Shown here: positions 15,688-22,870 of the stretch, in pieces
How positions within the stretch are numbered: the first letter of the stretch is position 1
How the letters are laid out: the number at the start of each line of letters is the position of its first letter
Notes under the pieces: model-generated
Databases searched by the model: none
Seen by the model: the letters and a program-made list of their open reading frames with translations, nothing else
What the model was told of the DNA's origin: nothing
Made by a program: the position numbers and the translations under genes
Source of the DNA: Woeseiaceae bacterium
GTDB taxonomy: Bacteria; Pseudomonadota; Gammaproteobacteria; Steroidobacterales; Woeseiaceae
Direction of reading: 5' to 3'
DNA length: 46,876 nucleotides
Assembly: GCA_030066655.1 (NCBI GenBank)
Contig: JASJBE010000068.1
Coordinates: 1 to 46,876 of the forward strand

Positions 15688-16424
15688 TTACTTGATCGCA
15701 AGGATCGCGTAATTTCTGACATTGGCCACAACGCCGTCTTCCCAACCGCCGGCAACGAGCGTTGCCGATTGCTCTTTCAATAAACCAGCGACTTGCCCGG
15801 CGAAATGTGCCTCTCTGCCAGTCTCATCGGCGAAAATGTCGAAGATCGCAAAGTTGTCTTGGTCAAGCCGCAGTGCAACCCAGTAAAGCGTCTTTGGTTC
15901 GGTCTCCGCAACGACGGGACCCGCTGAAGTCAGAAGCTCTGCTAGAGCGTCCCCTTGGCCTTGCGCCGCCGTTATAGCGATGTACGTCGCTGTGGTTGCG
16001 TCGTATAAATCTACGGGCGCTTTTTCCGACAGCACCTCAGCATGGTTGACGTTTGCGACCACACCATCATCCCATCCGCCTTCGACCAGTTCCGGCGCAT
16101 TGGCCGCCAGGGCGCCGGCGACGGCGCCAGAGAAATGCGCGTCCCGTGCAGCCTCGTCCCGAAAGACATCAAAGATAGCGAGTTGTCTCTCTGAATCTCC
16201 CTGTAACGCGAACCACAGTTCGGTTCCGGTTCCGTTTCTTTAACGAGTGGAGCTGCGCCCGAAAGAAACTGCGCGAAATCTTCGGCCTTTTGAGATGCGG
16301 CGGTCATTGGAATGTAGCTAGCGAGTTTGTGTGTCATGGTTTCGTCCTGTGCTATCGCGGGTGTGGTTAGATTCAAGATGCTTAGTCCTACAAGCAGATG
16401 TGCGATGCTCTTTTCATAGTTCAC
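15688..16424 (-). pseudogene. exported protein with two antibiotic-biosynthesis-monooxygenase-like (ABM) domains, frameshifted
   Basis: Reads as two open frames (15688-16062 extended upstream, and 16011-16424) that together encode one protein. The N-terminal part has a signal peptide (LLVGLSILNLTTPAIAQ) and begins an ABM domain (KLASYIPMTAASQKAEDFAQFLSGAAPLVKETEP). At about 16219-16222 the frame must shift by one base; beyond it the other frame continues LWFALQGDSERQLAIFDVF and then EGGWDDGVVANVNHAEVLS. The second domain repeats the pattern (ETEPKTLYWVALRLD, FAIFDIFADETGREAHF). The two domains are clear duplicates, so the shift is a real mutation or a sequencing error. ABM domains are small ferredoxin-like folds of quinol monooxygenases and haem-degrading enzymes. 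It is divergent from a LysR gene. Confidence 0.8.
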
Positions 16425-16615
16425 CTCTATTGATATTTAGTGCGTGTTGGAATTACAAATCTGGCCTAAACCAGTACATGTCTACGTTGAGGCGACATTC
16501 TTCAGATTTCGCCTCAGATTCGCCAATACTATTTTTCTACCGTTCAATAGGTATAAACTATGAATAATCGAAGCCATAACACTTGGTCAAAAAGCAGCAA
16601 CGACGGAGACAACCG
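16425..16615. promoter_or_regulatory. divergent control region between ABM gene and LysR gene
   Basis: Contains an imperfect tandem repeat, CAGATTTCGCC (16503-16513) and CAGATTCGCC (16515-16524), and an AT-rich TATAAA at 16552-16557 suited to be a -10 for the LysR gene. Divergent LysR/target pairs usually share such an operator. Which repeat the regulator binds is inferred. Confidence 0.4.
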
Positions 16616-17482
16616 ATGGAAATGAATCAGGTGCGCTACTTCTTAGCGGTCTGTGAACATCGCAATTTCACGCACGCGGCTCGAGCCTCCTACGTCTCAC
16701 AGCCCTCGCTGACAGCCGCTATCAAGAAGTTAGAGGATGAATTCGGCGGGGCGCTGTTCCTGCGCGATAGGGCGGGGTGTCGGTTGACAGCATTGGGCGC
16801 ACTGGTGCGACCGCACATCGAAGCCGTGCAGCAACAGGCGCTTGAAGCAAAGGATGAAGCCGTACGCTATAACCGCCTCGAACGAGTTCCCTTATCCGTC
16901 GGGTTGGGCGAGACGATTGGCCAAAACCGGATAGCCAAGTCCGTCGAACGCTACCGCCGCAGGTATCCGGAGTCCGATATCGAGTTGATTGTCGACTCGC
17001 AGTCGTCGCTCCTTGAAGGCCTCCGTGAGGGCTCTTTGGATGTTGCCGTGACTTCGGCCGAAGTGAGTGACGAGCTTTATAGAGTCGACCCTATGTACAG
17101 CGAAGAGTACCGAGCGGTTGTGGCGGCCGACCACAAGCTTGGTAATCACTCTTCGGTTTCATTGGAAATGCTTGCCGATACGAGCATGCTGGATCGTCTG
17201 AACTGTGAAATGCGCGAATCGTTGTATCAGACGTGCGCTGAGAATGGACATAGCCTTTACGCGGCGTATCGGTCAAATCGCTTGGAGTGGTTGCTCGCGA
17301 TGGCGAGGCGAGGGTCGGGAGTCGTTGTCTTGCCGGATAGCTCGATTCCGGATGAGCCGAGCCTCGTTTCACTACCAATTGAGGGTCTCAAAATCAGCCG
17401 ACAGGTCGTCGCGGTTCGCTATAAACATCAGCCTTCGAGACCCGAAGTCGAGACTCTTGTAAGTGAAATGGCACGCCGCTAA
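16616..17482 (+). CDS. LysR-family transcriptional regulator
   Basis: A 288-residue LysR protein. The N-terminal winged helix is classic: MNQVRYFLAVCEHRNFTHAA, then SQPSLTAAIKKLEDEFGGALFLRD. The rest is the two-lobed effector domain (VPLSVGLGETIG to SLPIEGLKISRQVVAVRYK). The N-terminus resembles OxyR- or CatR-like members, but two redox cysteines in OxyR spacing are not evident (cysteines occur at LNCEMRESLYQTCAE). I chose the ATG at 16616, preceded by GGAG at 16604-16607; an in-frame ATG at 16622 is an alternative. The gene is divergent from the ABM gene, its most likely target. It lies in block C-D of the tRNA-anchored array. Confidence 0.92.
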   Translation: MEMNQVRYFLAVCEHRNFTHAARASYVSQPSLTAAIKKLEDEFGGALFLRDRAGCRLTALGALVRPHIEAVQQQALEAKDEAVRYNRLERVPLSVGLGETIGQNRIAKSVERYRRRYPESDIELIVDSQSSLLEGLREGSLDVAVTSAEVSDELYRVDPMYSEEYRAVVAADHKLGNHSSVSLEMLADTSMLDRLNCEMRESLYQTCAENGHSLYAAYRSNRLEWLLAMARRGSGVVVLPDSSIPDEPSLVSLPIEGLKISRQVVAVRYKHQPSRPEVETLVSEMARR

Positions 17483-17551
17483 AGCAAGTGGCCCTGTGAA
17501 GTTTGACCGAACTGGCGCTGTTTTGTTGAACATCCATCGAGTCGTAGACTA

Positions 17552-17721
17552 AGTCGCCCATAAGTCGGTCCCTTAGGGCGTATTTCCACTGGCATAAATG
17601 CCTCGACGAAACCCGAAGACAACTAGAAAATTGTTGAAAACAGGTATTTGGGTGAGACTTAGTTATTGGGAGGATATCCTGAGATGCTCCGAGAGCATTT
17701 CGATTCCACCCATCACCACCA
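17552..17721 (+). mobile_element. conserved non-coding element end D with tRNA 3'-end copy
   Basis: About 170 bp, from AGTCGCCCATAAGTCG to the tRNA-like core TTCGATTCCACCCATCACCA at 17699-17721, is homologous to 25146-25316, with conserved blocks throughout and almost equal length (170 against 171 bp). An AGGATATCCT palindrome lies about 50 bp before the core. The last 71 bases start GGTGA and end TCACC-ACCA, so both ends can pair like a tRNA acceptor stem. The open frame across it has mainly non-synonymous differences between the two copies, so I take it as non-coding. Confidence 0.7.
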
Positions 17722-17732
17722 CATTCAAATCC

Positions 17733-17754
17733 AGAGCCGTCCTAAGACGGCTCT
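17733..17754 (+). terminator. intrinsic terminator after duplicate D
   Basis: A 9-bp stem AGAGCCGTC/GACGGCTCT with loop CTAA, followed by TTTCTC. Confidence 0.8.
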
Positions 17755-18105
17755 TTTCTCTTCTGGAGACTGCTATACACACGTATTCGGGTGTCTAATG
17801 TCGTCTCCTGTCGTTCATTGACGTCCGCGGTCGGGCAGAGGCACCTATGGGGCAACTCGTGAGGTCCGAAGATAAGACAGGTCTGAGACAACGCGAGAAT
17901 GGTGTCATCTTCGTCTCTATGCTCTTTTGATCCCCAGGTAGTGAGCTATTTGGTTTGAAACACATGTTACAAAAACATCGCCAATAATGTGCTAATTGGG
18001 TGTTTTTTGTAGCCACTAAAAAGACATATAAAACATATACTTAAAGAAATGCGTGATATAAACAGCTGAATATCAATGTGATATCGTGTTAGCTTCCTGT
18101 GTCAT
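17755..18105. other. AT-rich intergenic region upstream of the Fic gene
   Basis: About 350 bp with no gene I recognise; small frames have no family features. The last 100 bp are strikingly AT-rich. GTGATAT occurs twice, near 18053 and 18077, within 60 bp of the Fic start, and may be an operator for autoregulation or a promoter component. This is inference. Confidence 0.4.
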
Positions 18106-19269
18106 ATGAAGTCTAATCACGATTTAAAGCTGGTTTCTCCCGCATTCGGTGACCCACTGACCGATACGATAATGCAGCTGCAACAGCTGTCTGGCCGTCG
18201 GCGTCTGCATGGAACGACAACTCCAGAGCTGTTCTTCGACCTGAAGTACATCTTTCAAATGATGGAGAGTCTGGGCTCATCTCGGATCGAGGGCAACCGC
18301 ACAACCATCGCGGACTTGGTGGACGCTCGAATAGAAAACCCCAGAACCAAAGACGAGAAGTTACACGAGATTAGCAATATTGATGCTGCTACTGAGTTTA
18401 TCGAGAGTGAGATTCGGCCTGGTGACGAGATAACTCATGCGCATGTCCGTGAGGCGCACAAGATCATCGTTGACGGACTGGCTTTGCCTCCCAAGGGCGA
18501 AGGAGATGCGACACCGGGCAGATATCGAGAGCAGGACGTTGCTATAGCCGGGGCGAAACACAGACCTCCTTCCTATCCGGATGTTCTTGGACTGATGGAC
18601 GAATTACTGAGCTTCCTCAACGACGGAGGAAATGACCAATTCGCCTTCATACGAGTAGCGCTGGTTCATCATCGATTTACCTGGATTCACCCATTTACCA
18701 ACGGAAACGGTCGAACGGTACGCCTGATTACCTACGCATCATTGATTCAGAAAGGATTCAATGTGGCCGATGGTCGGATAATTAATCCAGGTGCAGTATT
18801 TTTTTCGGACCGAGACACATACAACAATATGCTCGCAGCAGCTGACGCGGGAACAGAAGACGGGTTGCTCATGTGGTGCAGGTATGTGCTCGAAGGATTG
18901 TTACGTGAGTTTCAAAAGATTGACAGGCTTCTGGACATCGAAGATCTGAGAAAACAAGTACTGATTCCCGCCATTAAGCAATGCCGTAGACGCGGCGAAA
19001 TAGATGCGACAGATGAGCGCATCCTCTTGCTCGCAGCTGAAGAGCAAATAATCGCGGCCAGGGATGTCCACGCCCTGCTGAAAAAGACCTACCAGACGGC
19101 CCAGCGAAGAATGAGGAAGCTAAAGGACAGGAAGCTTCTCTGTAAGTCAGCGCATGAAAAACAGCATTACAGATTGGCGTTTGCGAATAACGCGTTGATG
19201 CGCTCCGTTGTTAGCGCACTTCAGTCTGAGGGGTTTTTCAAAGGATTAGATGAGTCCGATTTTCAGTAA
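18106..19269 (+). CDS. Fic-domain protein (class II, self-inhibited AMPylase type)
   Basis: A 387-residue protein. The catalytic Fic motif HPFTNGNGR is intact at residues 195-203, with the catalytic histidine at 195. The N-terminal inhibitory helix SSRIEGN (residues 58-64) matches the (S/T)xxxE(G/N) motif, whose glutamate blocks ATP in class II Fic enzymes; no separate antitoxin is needed. An LPPKGEGDATPGRYREQDV segment (flap region) precedes the core. The C-terminal 110 residues look like a winged helix (LLLAAEEQIIAARDVHALLKKTYQTAQRRMRKL), which suggests DNA binding. Fic enzymes transfer AMP or related groups to target proteins. It is AT-rich against the backbone and fills block D-E of the array alone. 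Confidence 0.93.
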   Translation: MKSNHDLKLVSPAFGDPLTDTIMQLQQLSGRRRLHGTTTPELFFDLKYIFQMMESLGSSRIEGNRTTIADLVDARIENPRTKDEKLHEISNIDAATEFIESEIRPGDEITHAHVREAHKIIVDGLALPPKGEGDATPGRYREQDVAIAGAKHRPPSYPDVLGLMDELLSFLNDGGNDQFAFIRVALVHHRFTWIHPFTNGNGRTVRLITYASLIQKGFNVADGRIINPGAVFFSDRDTYNNMLAAADAGTEDGLLMWCRYVLEGLLREFQKIDRLLDIEDLRKQVLIPAIKQCRRRGEIDATDERILLLAAEEQIIAARDVHALLKKTYQTAQRRMRKLKDRKLLCKSAHEKQHYRLAFANNALMRSVVSALQSEGFFKGLDESDFQ

Positions 19270-19361
19270 CTGTGACAATCCCCTAATGGGGGCAACTATC
19301 GGCAATTGTACAAATTGGATAATGGAGAATTATTCAATTTAATTAGTTGTCTATTAGTTGT

Positions 19362-19383
19362 ATTCCACCCATCGCCACCAAAC
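19362..19383 (+). repeat. tRNA-Met 3'-end duplicate E (CATCGCC allele)
   Basis: ATTCCACCCATCGCCACCAA has G instead of A in the acceptor strand (CATCGCC rather than CATCACC). The same allele is seen at 25293. The tRNA that gave rise to it would begin GGCGATG. Confidence 0.8.
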
Positions 19384-19389
19384 AAAACA

Positions 19390-19413
19390 AATAGGGCCCG
19401 TTGAGGCCCTATT
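19390..19413. terminator. bidirectional terminator after duplicate E
   Basis: A perfect 9-bp stem AATAGGGCC/GGCCCTATT with loop CGTTGA, flanked by A-rich sequence on the left and TCTCTT on the right. It lies 17 bp from the stop of the minus-strand ABC operon, so it can end transcripts from both sides. Confidence 0.75.
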
Positions 19414-19430
19414 CTCTTGACTGCTGTGAT

Positions 19431-20681
19431 TCAGGGTGAAAATTGCGGTAGATCTGCGAGCCGACCCGGGTCGAATGGGGCATCGCCAAAAAGCCCGGGG
19501 TAGTGGAAAGAACGAAGCTCGGCATGGAAGTCGCGCACCCTGCCTTCGTAGGCGAGCACAGACCCCATATCCGTTCCAGCCAGGTTCTGCAGCAGCCGCT
19601 CCAGCAGAGCCGGCGGCGCCGCTATCGCAAACAGCCCGGCCAGTCGATCGCGCTCAACTCGTCCCGCAGTGTAGGCTTGGGAGAGTTGTTCAGCTGTTTG
19701 ATCGCCCACTTGCTGGAAGGCGTAATACCATCCCCAATCGAATCCTTCACCGGTATGGGTATAACCCGTCCATTCAGGATGCCGCTCTGTAAAGGGCTCC
19801 ATCGTGTCCTCGACGGGCAAGTCCCAGGCATCGTTTACCGCCTCTCGCTGGGTCATGAGAATCTCTGCGCCAGTCGGAATCGGCACCATCACATCGATGA
19901 TGGCACGGCTACCGGCGGGCATTATCGTGCTTAGCAATACCCACACGCCAATGAGGCTGGCGAGAATCACCGGCGCGGAACGTTTCCAGCTTGCGAACCA
20001 CAGACATACCAGTGTCCAGAAGAGGATGTAGGCGACAACCAGAGCGACGGCGCCAATAAGCGTTGAGAAAGTGGTACCACTCAGGACGCCCGCAATAAGT
20101 AGCGGCGCGATGGAGGCAACCAGAATGCCGCCTGACCTGAGAAAAGCCCTTCGCCACCACAGTGATCCGCCACTAACGGCGGCTGCAACAAGCAAATTGA
20201 AGCGTCCTGCGCTGCGCTCACTGGCTTGCATATCATGCAAAAGGAAAATGAGAATCAGGGGCAGCACAAAGCCCGAAAGAAAGGCGAAATCGAAGCGGCC
20301 TATCAGTGCCAGTTCCGGATTGCCCGGGTCGTGCTCGTAAATCTGCCCCTCCAGCGCAAGCATACGCAGCCGGTGTTTCCACGAGGATGCGTCCCTCTGT
20401 CCCATCGCCGCGAAGGCGAAGTCCGATGGCGGGTCATAGGTTAGATGGAAGCTGTAGTAGGCTGCGCTGCCCCAATCACTTTGCTTAGTAAACTCGGCCA
20501 ACCGATCTTGCTGATCGGCGTTGACCAGAAACGCAATGCTCTCTCGTTGTTGCCGAACCTCGGCCATACCTGACCAGACTGCAAATGATGAGAAACCCAG
20601 AACGACCAGGGTCCAGACCACGAACGCGCGATCACGCAACATGAACCGGGTCTCGTGTTTGAGCGCATTGAAATTACTCAA
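19431..20681 (-). CDS. ABC-2 type exporter permease, DUF3526 type (second of pair)
   Basis: About 416 residues, six or seven transmembrane helices. A first helix near residue 25 (VVWTLVVLGFSSFAVW) is followed by a long periplasmic stretch of over 100 residues, then a cluster of five helices (LSGFVLPLILIFLLHD to SLIGVWVLLSTIMP) and a C-terminal soluble part. This layout, with a large external loop and the HDMQASERSAGRFNLL motif (coupling region), fits DUF3526 permeases. The start TTG at 20681 overlaps the upstream TGA by 4 bp (TTGA); the frame open further upstream has no start with family likeness. It is the last gene of the receptor-exporter operon. Confidence 0.82.
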   Translation of the reverse strand: MSNFNALKHETRFMLRDRAFVVWTLVVLGFSSFAVWSGMAEVRQQRESIAFLVNADQQDRLAEFTKQSDWGSAAYYSFHLTYDPPSDFAFAAMGQRDASSWKHRLRMLALEGQIYEHDPGNPELALIGRFDFAFLSGFVLPLILIFLLHDMQASERSAGRFNLLVAAAVSGGSLWWRRAFLRSGGILVASIAPLLIAGVLSGTTFSTLIGAVALVVAYILFWTLVCLWFASWKRSAPVILASLIGVWVLLSTIMPAGSRAIIDVMVPIPTGAEILMTQREAVNDAWDLPVEDTMEPFTERHPEWTGYTHTGEGFDWGWYYAFQQVGDQTAEQLSQAYTAGRVERDRLAGLFAIAAPPALLERLLQNLAGTDMGSVLAYEGRVRDFHAELRSFHYPGLFGDAPFDPGRLADLPQFSP

Positions 20682-22114
20682 AGCCTCAACCTCCCGCCGG
20701 TCCAGATCAGCATGCCGGATAGCACTGCCAGCCAGACCACAAGCATCCAAATAGACGAACCGGCACCTGCCAGGCGTACTGAAGCACTGGCGGGTTCGAG
20801 GTAGAACTCATCAAGGACCTGCCAGTTGGATGCATCGACACGCGCGCGCTCCCAGGATTCCTCGTCGCGATTGCGGTTGATGTCGTCAATATACGAAAGC
20901 TCTTCCGCATGCGTCCGGTTCAGTCCCTGCACGAATTCGAACCTCAATTCTTCAGCCTGCTGAAGGAAGCGGTGATAATGAACAAGGTCCGTGCCGGACA
21001 GTGAGCGAGACGCAAACGCAACGGCCAGCGCGGGCGTTAGCCACCCATGCTTGCCAAGCAGCTCGCCCTGGCGCATTTCTGCTTCCTGACGGCGTTCAGC
21101 ATAAACGTTCAGGGTCTTGGTCAGCTCCGCCTCAGCCATCTGCGCGAGGACGCCGCGTATGTTCACCTCCAGGTCTTCGACCCGATCCGCCCCATACTCT
21201 TCGAGCAGGCCCGCCTCCACGTTGTTATACACGGAGTCATCGACATCGTGCCCGTCACTCAGATCCCGAACCTCGGTCAGCATGGTGAGCTCCGTTTCAA
21301 TTTTTCCGGCAAGTGGCGTGGCATGGGACGAAACGTTGACAGCGACAGCTGGCAGCACAAGGGTCAATGCGAGCCAGATCGCTGCAAGCGTTGCAATAAC
21401 GGACGAGCGCTTTTCCAACACCGAGGAGATCAGTAGTGTCAGCGCGATCCAGATGGACAAATAGACAAGATAGACGCCGACAAGCGATATAGCGGCAAGC
21501 TGGCTTTCTCCGCTATTGAGCGAGACCAGGGCGCTGACGACGAGCGGCACTAGCAACAGCATAACGAACAAAAAGAGCGCCAGTTTCTTGCCTGCCAGGA
21601 GTATGCGACCGCTCAAGCCCTGCGCAAGCAAGGGCGCGAGTGCTCCCGCTTCCCGCTCTCGAGTCACTGCACCATGCCCGAGCACGATAATCAGCAGGGG
21701 TGCGAAGACCTGATAAATCAACGCCGGCGTCAACCAGGACAGGCCGCCGAGGTTGGCACTGCTCTCGGAAGCGGAAAACGTGGCTGAATTCTGGCGGTGG
21801 CCTTCTAGGAACATAGTTTGTCCCGTGACCGAATCCAGCCCCGGATCAAATATCGCCAGGGGCATGGGCGCCCGAAAGACATAGTGCCCATAGTGCACCA
21901 TACGGTGCGGGTGGCGATCAGGCTGAGATAGAAAGATCTGCTCTGAATCGGCCTGATAGTGCGCACGTTCGTGAGATTCTGCCTGCATACGCACGGCGGT
22001 CAGCAGACTTACGAAAATCAGGATGACGAGGAAGATCGCGACCACCGCAAGCGCCAGCTTCGAACGCAGCCAGTAGCGCCACTCGTCCGAGGCGATGATC
22101 AGTGTGGCCTTCAT
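20678..22114 (-). CDS. ABC-2 type exporter permease, DUF3526 type (first of pair)
   Basis: A 478-residue membrane protein paired with the next gene. N-terminal helix (LALAVVAIFLVILIFVSLL), long external loop rich in His and acidic residues, then five helices beginning with LTPALIYQVFAPLLIIVLG, the coupling motif HGAVTREREAGALAPLLAQGLSG, and a final helix (SIWMLVVWLAVLSGMLIWTG). The TREREAGTL-like motif contacts the ATPase in NosY/ABC-2 permeases. Translation starts at the ATG at 22114, overlapping the ATPase stop by 4 bp. With the other permease it should form a heterodimeric membrane channel. Substrate unknown; context points to an iron-chelator or small peptide. Confidence 0.85.
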   Translation of the reverse strand: MKATLIIASDEWRYWLRSKLALAVVAIFLVILIFVSLLTAVRMQAESHERAHYQADSEQIFLSQPDRHPHRMVHYGHYVFRAPMPLAIFDPGLDSVTGQTMFLEGHRQNSATFSASESSANLGGLSWLTPALIYQVFAPLLIIVLGHGAVTREREAGALAPLLAQGLSGRILLAGKKLALFLFVMLLLVPLVVSALVSLNSGESQLAAISLVGVYLVYLSIWIALTLLISSVLEKRSSVIATLAAIWLALTLVLPAVAVNVSSHATPLAGKIETELTMLTEVRDLSDGHDVDDSVYNNVEAGLLEEYGADRVEDLEVNIRGVLAQMAEAELTKTLNVYAERRQEAEMRQGELLGKHGWLTPALAVAFASRSLSGTDLVHYHRFLQQAEELRFEFVQGLNRTHAEELSYIDDINRNRDEESWERARVDASNWQVLDEFYLEPASASVRLAGAGSSIWMLVVWLAVLSGMLIWTGGRLRL

Positions 22115-22851
22115 GCGACTTGCTTATTCTTGCCTTCCCGATCCGAAAAAGCTCGGTGAACGGTTTCGGTCTTGATTCGGCCACCCTCGGGTGCAGAGAA
22201 CTCCCCGACGAGCTTGCCGTCGCGGAGCAAGCCAATCCGGTCAGCGACCTGGCACGCACCGTAGACATCATGCGTCACCATGAGGATAGTCTTGCCGAAA
22301 CCTGCAAGATCGCGAACGAGGTCATGAAACTCATCGATAGCACTGGGGTCGAGACCCGAGGTTGGCTCGTCAAGCAACAAGATGTCGGTATCCCTGAGAA
22401 TGGCCAGTGCGATTGCCACTTTCTGACGCATGCCTTTCGAATAGTCTCTGAGATTGCGCCCCCTCGATTCCGGGTTTAGAGAAACGCGATCAAGAGCAGA
22501 TTCGATGGCGGCTTCATCATCAGGCACCCCGGCGAGTTGCAGAAAATAGCGCAGATTCTCATAGGCATTCAGATGCTCATAAAGAGATGCCGATTCAGGG
22601 AGGTATGCGATTGCTTCGCGTGCCGCCTTGAGATGTTCGCCAACATCCAAACCGTTGACGGAAACACTGCCACCCGAAGGCGGCAGAAATCCGAGAAAAC
22701 TCAGCAATGTGGTCGACTTGCCCGCTCCGTTGCCGCCAAGAAGCGCGTAGACTTCGCTGCTGTGGACAATAAAGGAAACACTGCTCAGGACTTCCTTGCC
22801 CGAGCGGAATACTTGAAGCCGATCTGCTTGCAGTTGGGCAGAGCTATTCAC
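22111..22851 (-). CDS. ABC exporter ATP-binding protein
   Basis: A 246-residue ATPase of the ABC-2/NosF type. Walker A is GGNGAGKST, the Q-loop region follows FLGFLPPSGG, the signature is the YSKGM variant of LSGGQ usual in this subfamily, Walker B is ILLLDEPTSGLD, and the switch histidine lies in MVTHDV. The gene lies 20 bp (start 22851) downstream of the TonB receptor stop and overlaps the first permease by 4 bp, giving a tight receptor-ATPase-permease-permease operon. It would power export from the inner membrane. Confidence 0.95.
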   Translation of the reverse strand: MNSSAQLQADRLQVFRSGKEVLSSVSFIVHSSEVYALLGGNGAGKSTTLLSFLGFLPPSGGSVSVNGLDVGEHLKAAREAIAYLPESASLYEHLNAYENLRYFLQLAGVPDDEAAIESALDRVSLNPESRGRNLRDYSKGMRQKVAIALAILRDTDILLLDEPTSGLDPSAIDEFHDLVRDLAGFGKTILMVTHDVYGACQVADRIGLLRDGKLVGEFSAPEGGRIKTETVHRAFSDREGKNKQVA

Positions 22852-22870
22852 TTTTCTCTAAAAGCCTCGC

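Noticed and set aside
17598-17798. Small protein across the conserved block end (and its partner at 25213)
   Set aside because: The two translations align, but DNA differences are mainly non-synonymous and the frames run on into the tRNA core and terminator, so the similarity is better explained as non-coding DNA homology.
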